Made by a program: the position numbers and the translations under genes. From Erythrobacter sp. SD-21 (GTDB lineage Bacteria > Pseudomonadota > Alphaproteobacteria > Sphingomonadales > Sphingomonadaceae), in assembly GCF_000181515.1 (NCBI RefSeq), contig NZ_ABCG01000002.1, forward strand, positions 186,001 to 250,000: DNA of 64,000 nt. Direction: 5' to 3'. Every line of letters starts with the position of its first letter. Position 1 is the stretch's first letter. This document shows, piece after piece, positions 16,436 through 25,180 of the stretch. The notes under the pieces were generated by a model. It saw only the letters and a list, made by a program, of their open reading frames with translations, ran no database searches and was not told the origin of the DNA.

Positions 16436-17866
16436 ATGACCGCACCGATTTCCGACCCGCTTTCCCTCGTCTACGGCAACAAGCTGACGCCCGATGAGGC
16501 GCAAGCGCTGACTGCCAAGCTGCTTGCGCCCTGCGACGATGGCGAGCTCTACCTACAGTTCATCGCGTCCGAAGCCTTCGGCTTCGACGACGGACGGTTG
16601 AAGACCGCCGATTACAGCCGCGATTCGGGCTTCGGCCTGCGCGGCGTCTCGGGCGAGACCACCGGTTTTGCGCACGCCAACGAGATCAGCGCCGCCGCCA
16701 TCTCTCGCGCGGGCGAGACGTTGAGACTGCTCGACGCGACCAGCCAGCCGCTTGCCGCACCGCCAGAGAGGACCAACCGCCACCTCTACACCGATCTGTG
16801 CCCGCTCGACCTCGTGCCGTTCGAGGAAAAGGTTGCGCTGCTCGAGAAGATCGACGCCGTGGCCCGCGCCAAGGACCCGCGCGTGGCGCAGGTATCCGCC
16901 AGCCTGCTCGCCAATTGGAGCGTGGTCGAGATCGTCCGGCCCGACGGCCACATCGCGCGCGACATCCGCCCGCTGGTACGGCTCAACATCCAGGTCGTCG
17001 CCGAACAGAACGGCCGCCGCGAAACCGGTTTTTACGGCATGGGCGGGCGCTATCTCTACGACCGCCTGTTCGATGAAGGCGCTTGGATGCGCGGGATCGA
17101 CGAAGCGGTGCGCCAGGCGCTGGTCAATCTCGACAGCGTGGCCGCGCCGGCTGGCGAACAGACCGTCCTGCTCGGCCCCGGCTGGCCCGGTGTGCTGCTG
17201 CACGAAGCGGTGGGCCACGGGCTCGAGGGCGATTTCAACCGCAAGGGTACCAGCGCGTTTTCGGGCCGCATCGGCGAGCGCGTGGCCGCGCCCGGTGTTA
17301 CCGTGGTCGACGACGGCAGCATGCCCGACCGCCGCGGCTCGCTCAGCATCGACGACGAAGGTACGCCGACGCGCGAAACGGTGCTGATCGAGGACGGGAT
17401 CCTCAAGGGCTACATGCAGGACCGGCTCAACGCGCGGCTGATGGGCGTGGCGGCGACCGGCAACGGGCGGCGCGAAAGCTACCAGCACGCACCCATGCCG
17501 CGCATGACCAACACCTTCATGCGCAGCGGTACCGACGATCCGGAGGAACTTCTCAGCCGCGTCGACGACGGCATCTACGCCACCAGCTTCGGCGGCGGGC
17601 AGGTCGACATCACCAGCGGCAAGTTCGTCTTCGCCTGCACCGAGGCCTACAAGGTCGAGAAGGGCAAGATCGTCCATCCGATCAAGGGCGCCACGCTGAT
17701 CGGCGACGGTCCCAGCGTGCTCACCCGCGTCACCGGCATCGGCAACGACATGGCCTTGGATGAGGGCGTCGGCATCTGCGGCAAGGGCGGCCAAAGCGTG
17801 CCTGCAGGGGTCGGACAGCCGACCTTGCTGATCGATGGCATCACCGTGGGCGGCACCGGCGCCTGA
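16436..17866 (+). CDS. tldD: Metalloprotease TldD
   Basis: A 476-residue TldD-type protease. The zinc site is the H-E-A-V-G-H motif in LLHEAVGHGLEGDF, followed by the expected downstream ligand region. TldD forms a heterodimer with TldE/PmbA to degrade unfolded peptides and mature ribosomal antibiotics such as microcins. TldE is not in the window. The C-terminus (ACTEAYKVEKGKI, then VGICGKGGQSVPAGVGQP) matches the family at full length. Start ATG at 16436 is the first of the frame. Confidence 0.95.
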   Translation: MTAPISDPLSLVYGNKLTPDEAQALTAKLLAPCDDGELYLQFIASEAFGFDDGRLKTADYSRDSGFGLRGVSGETTGFAHANEISAAAISRAGETLRLLDATSQPLAAPPERTNRHLYTDLCPLDLVPFEEKVALLEKIDAVARAKDPRVAQVSASLLANWSVVEIVRPDGHIARDIRPLVRLNIQVVAEQNGRRETGFYGMGGRYLYDRLFDEGAWMRGIDEAVRQALVNLDSVAAPAGEQTVLLGPGWPGVLLHEAVGHGLEGDFNRKGTSAFSGRIGERVAAPGVTVVDDGSMPDRRGSLSIDDEGTPTRETVLIEDGILKGYMQDRLNARLMGVAATGNGRRESYQHAPMPRMTNTFMRSGTDDPEELLSRVDDGIYATSFGGGQVDITSGKFVFACTEAYKVEKGKIVHPIKGATLIGDGPSVLTRVTGIGNDMALDEGVGICGKGGQSVPAGVGQPTLLIDGITVGGTGA

Positions 17867-17939
17867 ACGCCTCGGGGGGCCAGTCAGCGTGCATTCAGCG
17901 CGCGTTTGGTATATGTTCTAGCATCTTAGGAGACTCGCC

Positions 17940-18353
17940 ATGCTCAAACGCCTAGCCCTTGCCACTGCCGCCATCGCCATGCTCGGTGCACCCGCCTTGC
18001 AGGCACAGGAACACGCCGAGCTGACCAAGGGCGAGATGAAGCTCGCCAAGATGCTCGACGGACGCGTTGCGGGCGAACCGGAACGCTGCATCCGCACAAT
18101 CGGCTCACGCTCCATCACCAGCATCGACGACACCGCGCTGGTCTATCGCGACGGCGATACCATCTGGGTTAACTACACCCGCTCGCCAGGCGCCATCGAC
18201 GACAGCGACTACATGGTGATCGACCGCTTCAGCGCCACTTCGCTGTGCCGGACCGACCACATCACGACCTACAGCCGCGCGGGCAATTTTTTCTCCGGCG
18301 TCATCTTCCTCGACGACTTCGTGCCCTATCGGGCTGCCGACGCCGAAGGCTGA
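17940..18353 (+). CDS. Unknown exported protein
   Basis: A 137-residue protein with a signal peptide (MLKRLALATAAIAMLGAPALQAQ, cleavage after L-Q-A). The mature part of about 114 residues has two cysteines (ERCIRTIG and SLCRTDHI) that could form a periplasmic disulfide; the domain is short, with beta-strand-like stretches. I do not recognise a named family, though similar proteins appear common in sphingomonads. AGGAG lies 7 bases before the ATG. Confidence 0.75.
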   Translation: MLKRLALATAAIAMLGAPALQAQEHAELTKGEMKLAKMLDGRVAGEPERCIRTIGSRSITSIDDTALVYRDGDTIWVNYTRSPGAIDDSDYMVIDRFSATSLCRTDHITTYSRAGNFFSGVIFLDDFVPYRAADAEG

Positions 18354-18400
18354 CCGCGAGAGTGAGACAGGCGGCCTGGCCGCGCGAACCTAGCCATGCT

Positions 18401-19048
18401 TCACGAGCGAGCCGGATAGGCCTCGCACAGGGAGCCCACCGGGCACGTCTGGCATTTGGGCGCGCGTGCAGTGCAGATGCGCTTGCCGAACTGGACCAGC
18501 CAGAAATGCCCGTCGCCTAGCGCCCATTCCGGCGAGCGCTCGTCCAGTTGGGCCGCGGTCTTTTCGGCCGTCTTCGCAGCCGTCAGCCCGATGCGGTTGC
18601 AGACGCGGTGGACATGGGTGTCGACCGCGATGACGTCCTTCCCGAAGGTGAAACTGAGCACGATATCGGCGCATTTGCGACCGATGCCGGGCAGGCGCAT
18701 CAACCCTTCGCGCGTGTCAGGCACGACCCCGCCATGCTCGGCCAGCAGGGCCTCGCAGAAGCGCCGGATCGAACGGGTCTTGGTGTTGTAGAGCCCGCAT
18801 GGCTTGATGGCTGCGGCAATCGCGCTGTCGTCGAGCTCCAGCATCGCCTCGGGCGTCGTTGCCAAGGCAAAAAGGGCGCGCGCAGCCCTGGCTGTGTTGC
18901 GGTCGAGCGACTGGGCCGAAAGTATGCAGGAAATGCAGGAGCGGAACGCGTCGGGCTGGCCCTTGGGTCCCTTCGCCCCGCGCGTGCGCCCCGGCATTTC
19001 GCGCGCCAATGTGCGGTAGACCTCCTCGACTTCGTCTGCGCTCAACAT
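18401..19048 (-). CDS. nth: Endonuclease III
   Basis: A 215-residue bifunctional DNA glycosylase/AP lyase that removes oxidised pyrimidines. The helix-hairpin-helix L-P-G-I-G-R-K carries the catalytic lysine, the Asp is in AVDTHVHRVCNRIGL, and the [4Fe-4S] site C-x6-C-x2-C-x5-C is intact at the C-terminus (CTARAPKCQTCPVGSLC). It is the last gene of a leftward operon, 6 bases after a second family member. The window thus has two endonuclease III-type genes in tandem. Confidence 0.94.
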   Translation of the reverse strand: MLSADEVEEVYRTLAREMPGRTRGAKGPKGQPDAFRSCISCILSAQSLDRNTARAARALFALATTPEAMLELDDSAIAAAIKPCGLYNTKTRSIRRFCEALLAEHGGVVPDTREGLMRLPGIGRKCADIVLSFTFGKDVIAVDTHVHRVCNRIGLTAAKTAEKTAAQLDERSPEWALGDGHFWLVQFGKRICTARAPKCQTCPVGSLCEAYPARS

Positions 19049-19054
19049 GATCTT

Positions 19055-19774
19055 TCAGCGGTCGCCGACCCGCGCAGTTCCGGACTTGCACAGCGGCAGG
19101 GCGAGGCACGCGGCGCAATCGGGTGCAGCGGGGCGGCAAGTGGTCTGGCCGAGCTTTTTCATCAGCAGGTGATGCTCGTCGAAATCTGCGCCATGCCACT
19201 CCTTGGGCATCACCGGCATGATCACCTCAAACGCACGGTCGGTGGACGCCTTGGGCGGCACCAGCCCCATGCGCTGCAGGATGCGCGTATGATGACCATC
19301 TAGGACGATCGCGGGCCGGTCCAGCGTAGAGGCGTTCATTACGCCTGCCGCGATCTTGCGCCCGATGCCCGGCAATTGCTCGAGCCAGCGCATGGCGGGC
19401 AGCGTTTCCATCTCGGCCAAGTGCGACAGATCGACCAAACCGCGCAGCTCGATGAGCGCGGTGAGGCTGGCCTTCAGCCGTTCCGCCGCGATGTTGGGAT
19501 AGGTCTGGGTGGCAAGTTCCGCCTGCAATTCCTCTAGCGGCGCTTTGGCCACCCCCTCCCACGAACCGTAGCGCTTGAGCAACCGGTCGGTCGCCGCGTT
19601 CGACACTTCCGACTTGGTCCGCGCGCCGATGACGCCCTGCACCAGCACCCATTCGGGCCGCCGCCACTCCGCCGCCGCGCGCTCGACCCTTCCGAACCGC
19701 TGGACGAGCAGCGCCTGCAACCGGCGCAGCGTCTCGGTGCGCGGATCGGGACCGAGCGGGAGCTGGTCGGTCAT
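19055..19774 (-). CDS. HhH-GPD base-excision glycosylase, endonuclease III-like
   Basis: A 239-residue paralogue-like relative of endonuclease III. It has the L-P-G-I-G-R-K hairpin, an Asp in VLDGHHTRILQRMGL, and the same C-x6-C-x2-C-x5-C cluster (CRPAAPDCAACLALPLC), so it should bind [4Fe-4S] and act on damaged bases. Its sequence is quite diverged from the next gene, suggesting a different lesion spectrum. Start is ATG at 19774 (MTDQLPLGPD); the open frame upstream is only a shadow of the CHRD gene. It begins 16 bases after the CHRD stop and ends 6 bases before nth. Confidence 0.88.
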   Translation of the reverse strand: MTDQLPLGPDPRTETLRRLQALLVQRFGRVERAAAEWRRPEWVLVQGVIGARTKSEVSNAATDRLLKRYGSWEGVAKAPLEELQAELATQTYPNIAAERLKASLTALIELRGLVDLSHLAEMETLPAMRWLEQLPGIGRKIAAGVMNASTLDRPAIVLDGHHTRILQRMGLVPPKASTDRAFEVIMPVMPKEWHGADFDEHHLLMKKLGQTTCRPAAPDCAACLALPLCKSGTARVGDR

Positions 19775-19790
19775 GGGTTCGTAGAACGGG

Positions 19791-20237
19791 TTACTGGCGC
19801 AACTGGCCGCGGATCGCGCCCTTCGGATATTCGGCCGTGTGCACGTTGACGTAATAGTTCTGGAGCCCTTCGTCGAAAGCCTGCTGCACCCAGCTGGTGT
19901 CGGACGAGCAACCGCGCCAGCCGCCTTCGGTCGCCTGCTTGAGCGCGAGCACGACCGGACCATCCACACCGGCCCCGCCGCGGTGGATATGCGCGCCAGT
20001 GACGGGGCCAAGGCCTTCAAGGTCGTTGAGGTCCCAGCACACGCGGGTGAGTTCGTCGGCGAAGCTGATGTCGGCGGTTCCGGAGCCATCGGGGTCGCCC
20101 GGATGCACCTCGTTCGCGCCCGACAATTCTGCGGTGTAAGTCGAGGAGATCGCTTCGGTATAAGTCTGCTGAACGGTCTCGCAGCCAGTCAGGGCGAGAG
20201 CGGCGGTGGCGGTGAAGGCGGCAGTCGAGAGTTTCAT
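19791..20237 (-). CDS. CHRD-domain lipoprotein
   Basis: A 148-residue lipoprotein (lipobox L-T-G-C after MKLSTAAFTATAALA) with one CHRD domain: T-Y-T-A-E-L-S-G-A-N-E-V, then GAHIHRG and NYYVNVHTAEYPKGAIRGQL are hallmark strands. CHRD domains form immunoglobulin-like beta sandwiches; in bacteria they occur on exported proteins of unknown role. An AAGGGATT ribosome-binding site precedes the ATG. It is the first gene of the operon with two DNA glycosylases, under an exact EcfG promoter. Why an envelope lipoprotein leads a repair operon is not clear. Confidence 0.88.
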   Translation of the reverse strand: MKLSTAAFTATAALALTGCETVQQTYTEAISSTYTAELSGANEVHPGDPDGSGTADISFADELTRVCWDLNDLEGLGPVTGAHIHRGGAGVDGPVVLALKQATEGGWRGCSSDTSWVQQAFDEGLQNYYVNVHTAEYPKGAIRGQLRQ

Positions 20238-20270
20238 GGCAATCCCTTCCGTATCGGGTGACACCTGCCG

Positions 20271-20295
20271 AACGGACCGCCTGCGCCGACGTTCC
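20271..20295 (-). promoter_or_regulatory. EcfG-type promoter of the CHRD-glycosylase operon
   Basis: On the minus strand, GGAAC (20295-20291) and CGTT (20274-20271) are 16 bases apart, the exact general-stress consensus. Transcription would start near 20264, 27 bases before the CHRD ATG, with the AAGGGATT ribosome-binding site in between. Confidence 0.7.
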
Positions 20296-20470
20296 TAGTC
20301 GTTCGCGGCGTCACACGGAGCGATTGTTACATCCGTTTTCGCGATAGGCTGAATTCCTGGGCGAGCAATCCTCTACAGAACCCGGTGACGAAAAGGCCGG
20401 GTAGATTCACACGTCGGACGGAAGGTTAGCCCGCTCCGCCGATGTGCAGGCCGCACGGTGAACCGGACAC

Positions 20471-22045
20471 TCACTCCCACTCGATGGTACCGGGCGGTTT
20501 CGACGTATAGTCGTAGACCACGCGGTTGATGCCCTTCACCTCGTTGATGATGCGCGTCGCCACGCGGCTGAGGAAGGCGGCGTCGAAGGGATAGATGTCG
20601 GCCGTCATGCCATCGGTGCTGGTCACGGCGCGCAGGCCGCAGACGCTGTCATAGGTCCGCCCGTCGCCCATAACCCCAACGGTCTTGACCGGCAGCAGCA
20701 CGGCGAAGGCTTGCCAGATCGCGTCGTACAGTCCCGCGTTGCGGATCTCCTCGAGATAAATGGCGTCGGCCTTGCGCAGGATGTCGCAGCGCTCCTTGGT
20801 CACTTCGCCCGGGATGCGAATCGCGAGGCCGGGGCCGGGGAAAGGATGGCGACCGACGAAGACTTCGGGCAGGCCAAGTTCGCGGCCCAGGTCGCGCACT
20901 TCGTCCTTGAACAGTTCGCGCAAGGGCTCGACCAGTTCCATGTTCATGCGTTCGGGCAGGCCGCCGACATTGTGGTGGCTCTTGATCGTGACGCTCGGCC
21001 CGCCGGTGAAGCTGACGCTTTCGATCACGTCGGGATAGAGCGTGCCCTGCGCGAGGAAATCCGCGCCGCCGATTTTCTTCGCCTCGGCCTCGAACAGGTC
21101 GATGAAGGCGCCGCCGATGAACTTGCGCTTTTTCTCCGGGTCGGTCTGACCCTCGAGACCGCCGAGGAACATTTCCTCCGCGTTCACATGGACCAGCGGG
21201 ATATTGTAATGGTCGCGGAACAGGGTGACGACCTGCTCGGCCTCGTTCATGCGCATCAGCCCGTGGTCGACGAAGACGCAGGTCAGCTGGTCGCCAATCG
21301 CCTCGTGGATGAGGACTGCGGCAACCGCGCTGTCGACGCCGCCCGACAGGCCGCAGATGACCTTGCCGTCACCCACCTGAGCGCGGATTTCCTCGATCTT
21401 GGTCTTGCGGAATTCGGCCATCGTCCAGTCGCTCGTGAGGCCACAGACATGGCGCACGAAATTGGCGAGCAGCTTGCCGCCGTCGGGCGTGTGGACGACC
21501 TCGGGGTGGAACTGCGTACCGTAATAGCGGCGCTCGTCGTCGGCGATGAGCGCGAAGGGCGCGCCGGGGCTGGTGGCGACGATGCGGAAACCCTCGGCGA
21601 TGCGGGTGACCTTGTCGCCGTGGCTCATCCACACCTGGTGCGTTTCGCCCGGCTTCCAGAGGCCGTCGAACAGCACGCATTTCTCGGTCACTTCGCAGAA
21701 CGCACGGCCGAATTCGCCGCCTTCACCGGTTTCGTGACCGGGACGGACTTCGCCGCCAAGCTGGTCGGTCATCACCTGCTGGCCGTAGCAAATGCCGAGG
21801 ATCGGGACCTTGCTGTCGAAGATCACTTCGGGCGCGCGCGGGCTATCCGCATCGGGCACGCTCGCCGGGCTGCCAGAAAGGATCACGCCCCTGGGTTTCA
21901 GGCGATGGAACGCCTCCTCGGCCTGTGTGAAAGGCGCGATCTCGGAATAGACCCCCGCCTCGCGCACTCGGCGTGCGATCAGCTGGGTAACCTGGCTGCC
22001 GAAATCGACGATGAGGATGGAATCGGGGAGGTGCGCTTGGTCCAT
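20471..22045 (-). CDS. guaA: GMP synthase (glutamine-hydrolysing)
   Basis: A 524-residue enzyme that aminates XMP to GMP with glutamine and ATP. The N-terminal class I amidotransferase has the nucleophile in GICYGQQVM and its His-Glu in [15 protein letters not shown]. The ATP pyrophosphatase domain has S-G-G-V-D-S, and the C-terminal dimerisation domain ends in [15 protein letters not shown] as in other GuaA. Start ATG at 22045 gives the usual short lead before [15 protein letters not shown]; the upstream ATG at 22081 adds an atypical stretch. Confidence 0.96.
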   Translation of the reverse strand: MDQAHLPDSILIVDFGSQVTQLIARRVREAGVYSEIAPFTQAEEAFHRLKPRGVILSGSPASVPDADSPRAPEVIFDSKVPILGICYGQQVMTDQLGGEVRPGHETGEGGEFGRAFCEVTEKCVLFDGLWKPGETHQVWMSHGDKVTRIAEGFRIVATSPGAPFALIADDERRYYGTQFHPEVVHTPDGGKLLANFVRHVCGLTSDWTMAEFRKTKIEEIRAQVGDGKVICGLSGGVDSAVAAVLIHEAIGDQLTCVFVDHGLMRMNEAEQVVTLFRDHYNIPLVHVNAEEMFLGGLEGQTDPEKKRKFIGGAFIDLFEAEAKKIGGADFLAQGTLYPDVIESVSFTGGPSVTIKSHHNVGGLPERMNMELVEPLRELFKDEVRDLGRELGLPEVFVGRHPFPGPGLAIRIPGEVTKERCDILRKADAIYLEEIRNAGLYDAIWQAFAVLLPVKTVGVMGDGRTYDSVCGLRAVTSTDGMTADIYPFDAAFLSRVATRIINEVKGINRVVYDYTSKPPGTIEWE

Positions 22046-22156
22046 GCGCCGCGCGTTAAGGATGCACGAGCCGAAGGGCAAGAAGCACCGGCGAATTGCC
22101 GCCGGGAACCCAACCGAAAGGTACGTCAGGAAAGCCTGGTCGTCGCTCCGGGAATT

Positions 22157-22672
22157 CTAGCGCACCACCCGGTTGTTCCCGCGATTGGTGATCTTGGGAT
22201 CGTCGACGAAGAATTCCCCTTCGCTTTTGTCCGGCTCCTCCTGTTCGGCGTAAAAAAGGCGTACAGCAATCGCGTATGTGTAGTGTTTCGTGTCGTCGTT
22301 TTTGTCGGTGACCTTCAGTTTGGTGGGGGACAATCGCTCGACGACGAATTGGCCTGTCCCCGGGGCCTTATCCGATAGTTTGGGTTTGCCGTTCCCCTTC
22401 ACGACCCAGAAGTTGTCGTCAGGCTCCTTCCAAAACTCCGCTTTGAAAAGTTTTCCGCCATTCGCGACCCATGGCGACACCCAGTTGTAGATGATCTCCA
22501 CCTCGTCGGTGATCTCAAGACTTTCGAGATTGAGGTTGCCCTTGGTGTCCATAAACTGCTGATCCTCCGGGCAAATCTGCTGGTAGACGAACTTGCCCGT
22601 AAAGTAATTGTGCGGACCCCCGTCTTTCCACTTGGGGTCGTAGCCGAACACATTGACTTCGATCTTCGTCAT
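22157..22672 (-). CDS. Unknown soluble protein paired with the TIR-TPR gene
   Basis: A 171-residue protein with no signal peptide or membrane segment, rich in aromatic and charged residues (KWKDGGPHNYFTGKF, IYNWVSPWVANGGKLF, FWKEPDDNFWVV), probably an all-beta domain. I do not recognise it. GAGGAGAAA sits 6 bases before the ATG, so it is well translated, and 26 bases separate it from the end of the TIR gene; co-transcription is very likely. Its GC content is lower than the surroundings (28 of 60 at 22261-22320 by hand count). It could be a ligand, substrate or regulator of the TIR-TPR protein, but that is inference from position. Confidence 0.75.
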   Translation of the reverse strand: MTKIEVNVFGYDPKWKDGGPHNYFTGKFVYQQICPEDQQFMDTKGNLNLESLEITDEVEIIYNWVSPWVANGGKLFKAEFWKEPDDNFWVVKGNGKPKLSDKAPGTGQFVVERLSPTKLKVTDKNDDTKHYTYAIAVRLFYAEQEEPDKSEGEFFVDDPKITNRGNNRVVR

Positions 22673-22698
22673 CGTTTTCTCCTCGTCGTTATCGGGGT

Positions 22699-24735
22699 TC
22701 AAATTGCGATCCTCCGGTCAAGCAGTGCGTTTATTCCCCGTGATGAAAGCCGCTGTCGCAATTCGCGTGCGAGCGCGGTCTGGCCGAGGCGGTCGGCAGC
22801 CACGGCCCGCAAGGCGATCATGTTTACATTGATACCCTCAGCCTCGTTCTCGAGCGCGATGGCTCTGGCATAGGCGGCGGCGGAAGCGGCGCGATCGCCC
22901 TTGCGGCGAAGGGCTGAACCCTCGACTAGATGCGCGGCGACCAGTTGCCAGGAGGGCGGTTGCCCCGATTGACCGAGCGCGGCGATCCACTTGCGCGCCA
23001 AGGCGAGCTGCGTGTCGATCGGCAGCGAAGCTTCGTCTGTCAGCGAACGCGAGAGCTGAAGCGACGAAAGCCGGTCGACGCTCCATTTGACGTTCTTGGG
23101 GTCCCGTTTGCGCAGGTCCGCAAGCAGGCTTTCCGCGCGATCGAAATCCCGCGTCGCTTCGGCATCGCGGCCCTCGGACCAGTTGAGGATGGCGCGCGTC
23201 GCGAGAGCGGAGATCGCCATCTCGATGCTCCAGGTGTGATCTTCATCCTGTTTCAACAGCCGGTCAGCGAGGCCTGTCGCCGCATCAAGCACCTTGCGAG
23301 CCTCGCGCGGCTCGCCGCTTGCCGCGAGTAGCCAGCCCTGCTGCTGGCGCGCGAACATCAGCGGGCGCGTCGCATCCGCATTGGCCGGATCGCTTTGCAG
23401 GACTTCTTCGTAGAGAGAGATTTCCCGATCGAGTGCGGTAGCGGCCTTGGCAAAATTTCCCATGCGATCATGCGTGTTGGCGATCCACGATATGCCTTCA
23501 CCCCACTCGATCAGACGCGCGGCGGACCGGTCCTCCGCGCGTGCTACGCGCTCCACGATGGCGACGCTTTTCTCGAACAGGGGGAGCGCCTTGCCATAGT
23601 CTCCGTCATCCGAGGCGAGAGTGCCCAGATTCGAGAGCGCGTAGCTTTCCTCCATCTGCCAATCGCGGTTCGACGGATCCATCGCCGCCAGGCGCGTGGA
23701 AATGACTGCATAGCCTTCGAGCGATGTGCGCGCTTCGCCCATATCGCCGCGCTGCCAGGCGATATACCCGACCCAATAAAGGCTCTGGCCATGCGCAAAC
23801 AACGCATCGGTATCGTCAGGATCGCGCTCCACGAGCTCTGCAGTCGTTCGGGCCACTTGCTGGAAGGCGGGCAGCGCTTTCTCGTTGTCCCCACGTAGGT
23901 TGTGCATCTCCGCGACAAGCTGCACCGCCCGGGCGCGGCGGGCCAGTTCCTCGGCGGTGAGATCGGCGACCTCCTGCGAGGCGTAATATTCCATCGCGCG
24001 CGCACCCACTCCGTCGAGGAGGTCGAGCCGGCCGACCGGCTCGAGTTCCTCCCGCAGGTCGGTCAGCATATATTCGATCAGCCCGTTGGCTTCGGCCCGC
24101 TCGGCCCGGGCGGTATCGCGTTGGTTGGTGGCGTATAGCGCCAGACCGAGCGCGAGGAGCATGCCGACGAACGATATTCCCGCCACCATTACCATGTGGC
24201 GATTGCGCTGGCGGGCCTGCCGATCGACCAGGTCATCGAGCGGGATTCCCGTGAGCCCTGCAACCAACTTCTGGACACCGAGCTTGCGGCCGTCGGCCTC
24301 GGGCCTCAGGTCGGCGGCGATCGGTTCGGCCAGCTGGTCGGTCGGGGTGCCGTCCTCGTAATGGACCAGCAGCGGAGGAGGCATGTTGTAAGGGGCCTCC
24401 CCGTCGATCACGGCCGGGAAGACCCGCGCATCGCCGTTGACCCGCTTGAACAGGTCGATCTCGCGCGCGATCCAGGGGGATATGGCCGCGTGCGGCGAGC
24501 ACAGGACGATGAGGGCGTCGCTGTTCGTTATGGCGCTTTCCAGCGCGGCGCCGAGATCTTCGGAGGCAGGCAGTTCTTCGCGATCCTTGAAGATGGGTCG
24601 CAAGCCATCCTGAAGGCCGGGCGCTTCTATTCCGTCGGGGATCTTGAAGCGTTCCAGCTGCCCATGCAGCCAGTTCGCCACCCGCCTGTCGCGGTGCGAG
24701 TAGCTGATGAATGCCTTGTAGCGTCCTTTCGCCAA
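22699..24735 (-). CDS. TIR-transmembrane-TPR protein
   Basis: A 678-residue protein in three parts. Residues 1-110 are a TIR domain (PF13676 type): Y-K-A-F-I-S-Y-S-H-R-D at the start, and S-P-W-I-A-R-E-I with Glu92, the position that is catalytic in NAD-cleaving TIR domains. One membrane helix lies near 181-203 (MVAGISFVGMLLALGLAL). The rest, about 460 residues, is a long array of TPR-like helical pairs predicted outside. The start is a TTG at 24735, chosen because GGAGGAGC lies 3-10 bases before it and no ATG opens the frame. Such receptors may signal or deplete NAD in response to an external or periplasmic cue; this one's role is unknown. It heads a two-gene unit. Confidence 0.85.
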   Translation of the reverse strand: MAKGRYKAFISYSHRDRRVANWLHGQLERFKIPDGIEAPGLQDGLRPIFKDREELPASEDLGAALESAITNSDALIVLCSPHAAISPWIAREIDLFKRVNGDARVFPAVIDGEAPYNMPPPLLVHYEDGTPTDQLAEPIAADLRPEADGRKLGVQKLVAGLTGIPLDDLVDRQARQRNRHMVMVAGISFVGMLLALGLALYATNQRDTARAERAEANGLIEYMLTDLREELEPVGRLDLLDGVGARAMEYYASQEVADLTAEELARRARAVQLVAEMHNLRGDNEKALPAFQQVARTTAELVERDPDDTDALFAHGQSLYWVGYIAWQRGDMGEARTSLEGYAVISTRLAAMDPSNRDWQMEESYALSNLGTLASDDGDYGKALPLFEKSVAIVERVARAEDRSAARLIEWGEGISWIANTHDRMGNFAKAATALDREISLYEEVLQSDPANADATRPLMFARQQQGWLLAASGEPREARKVLDAATGLADRLLKQDEDHTWSIEMAISALATRAILNWSEGRDAEATRDFDRAESLLADLRKRDPKNVKWSVDRLSSLQLSRSLTDEASLPIDTQLALARKWIAALGQSGQPPSWQLVAAHLVEGSALRRKGDRAASAAAYARAIALENEAEGINVNMIALRAVAADRLGQTALARELRQRLSSRGINALLDRRIAI

Positions 24736-25180
24736 GCTGCTCCTCCGGAAGCGACCCCGGATACGACTCGGCAACCCACTGTTTTGCCGGAAGGATGTCG
24801 TAATCTTGCATTCAATGCAAACATGAGAGGCCAGGGCCCACGGACGCGGGCGGCGGATCGCCCTTGCGCAAAACGCAACATACCCTGACCTTTTCTCACT
24901 TTTGTTCGCGTGTCGGCAACATTATTTCGCGCCTCACACCCGGCCACGGACGTCCCTCCCAAGCAGTCCCGGCCGGTCCAGAGATGGCGGCAGTCCCTTC
25001 CCCAAGAGAAGCTGTCGTCGCCTTCCTCTCGGCCAGCGAGCCGGTTCGAAAGACCCTTGCGACTCCTAGCGCAAGTGCCGCTTTCCCGAGAGGCGATATG
25101 GCAGCGAGTAGAGACGCGGCCGCCCACACACTCCTCTCCCCCTCCCCCCGTGTCGGCGCCGCGTCTCGAACGCGCTGCGC
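24736..25180. other. Intergenic, no confident gene
   Basis: About 445 bases between the acyl-CoA synthetase 3' end and the TIR gene. Short frames exist on both strands (for example 25129 to 24896 leftward and 24864 to 25184 rightward), but composition and lack of ribosome-binding sites argue against them. A purine-rich leftward tract at 25135-25155 is notable. It should contain the promoter of the TIR operon. Confidence 0.45.
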
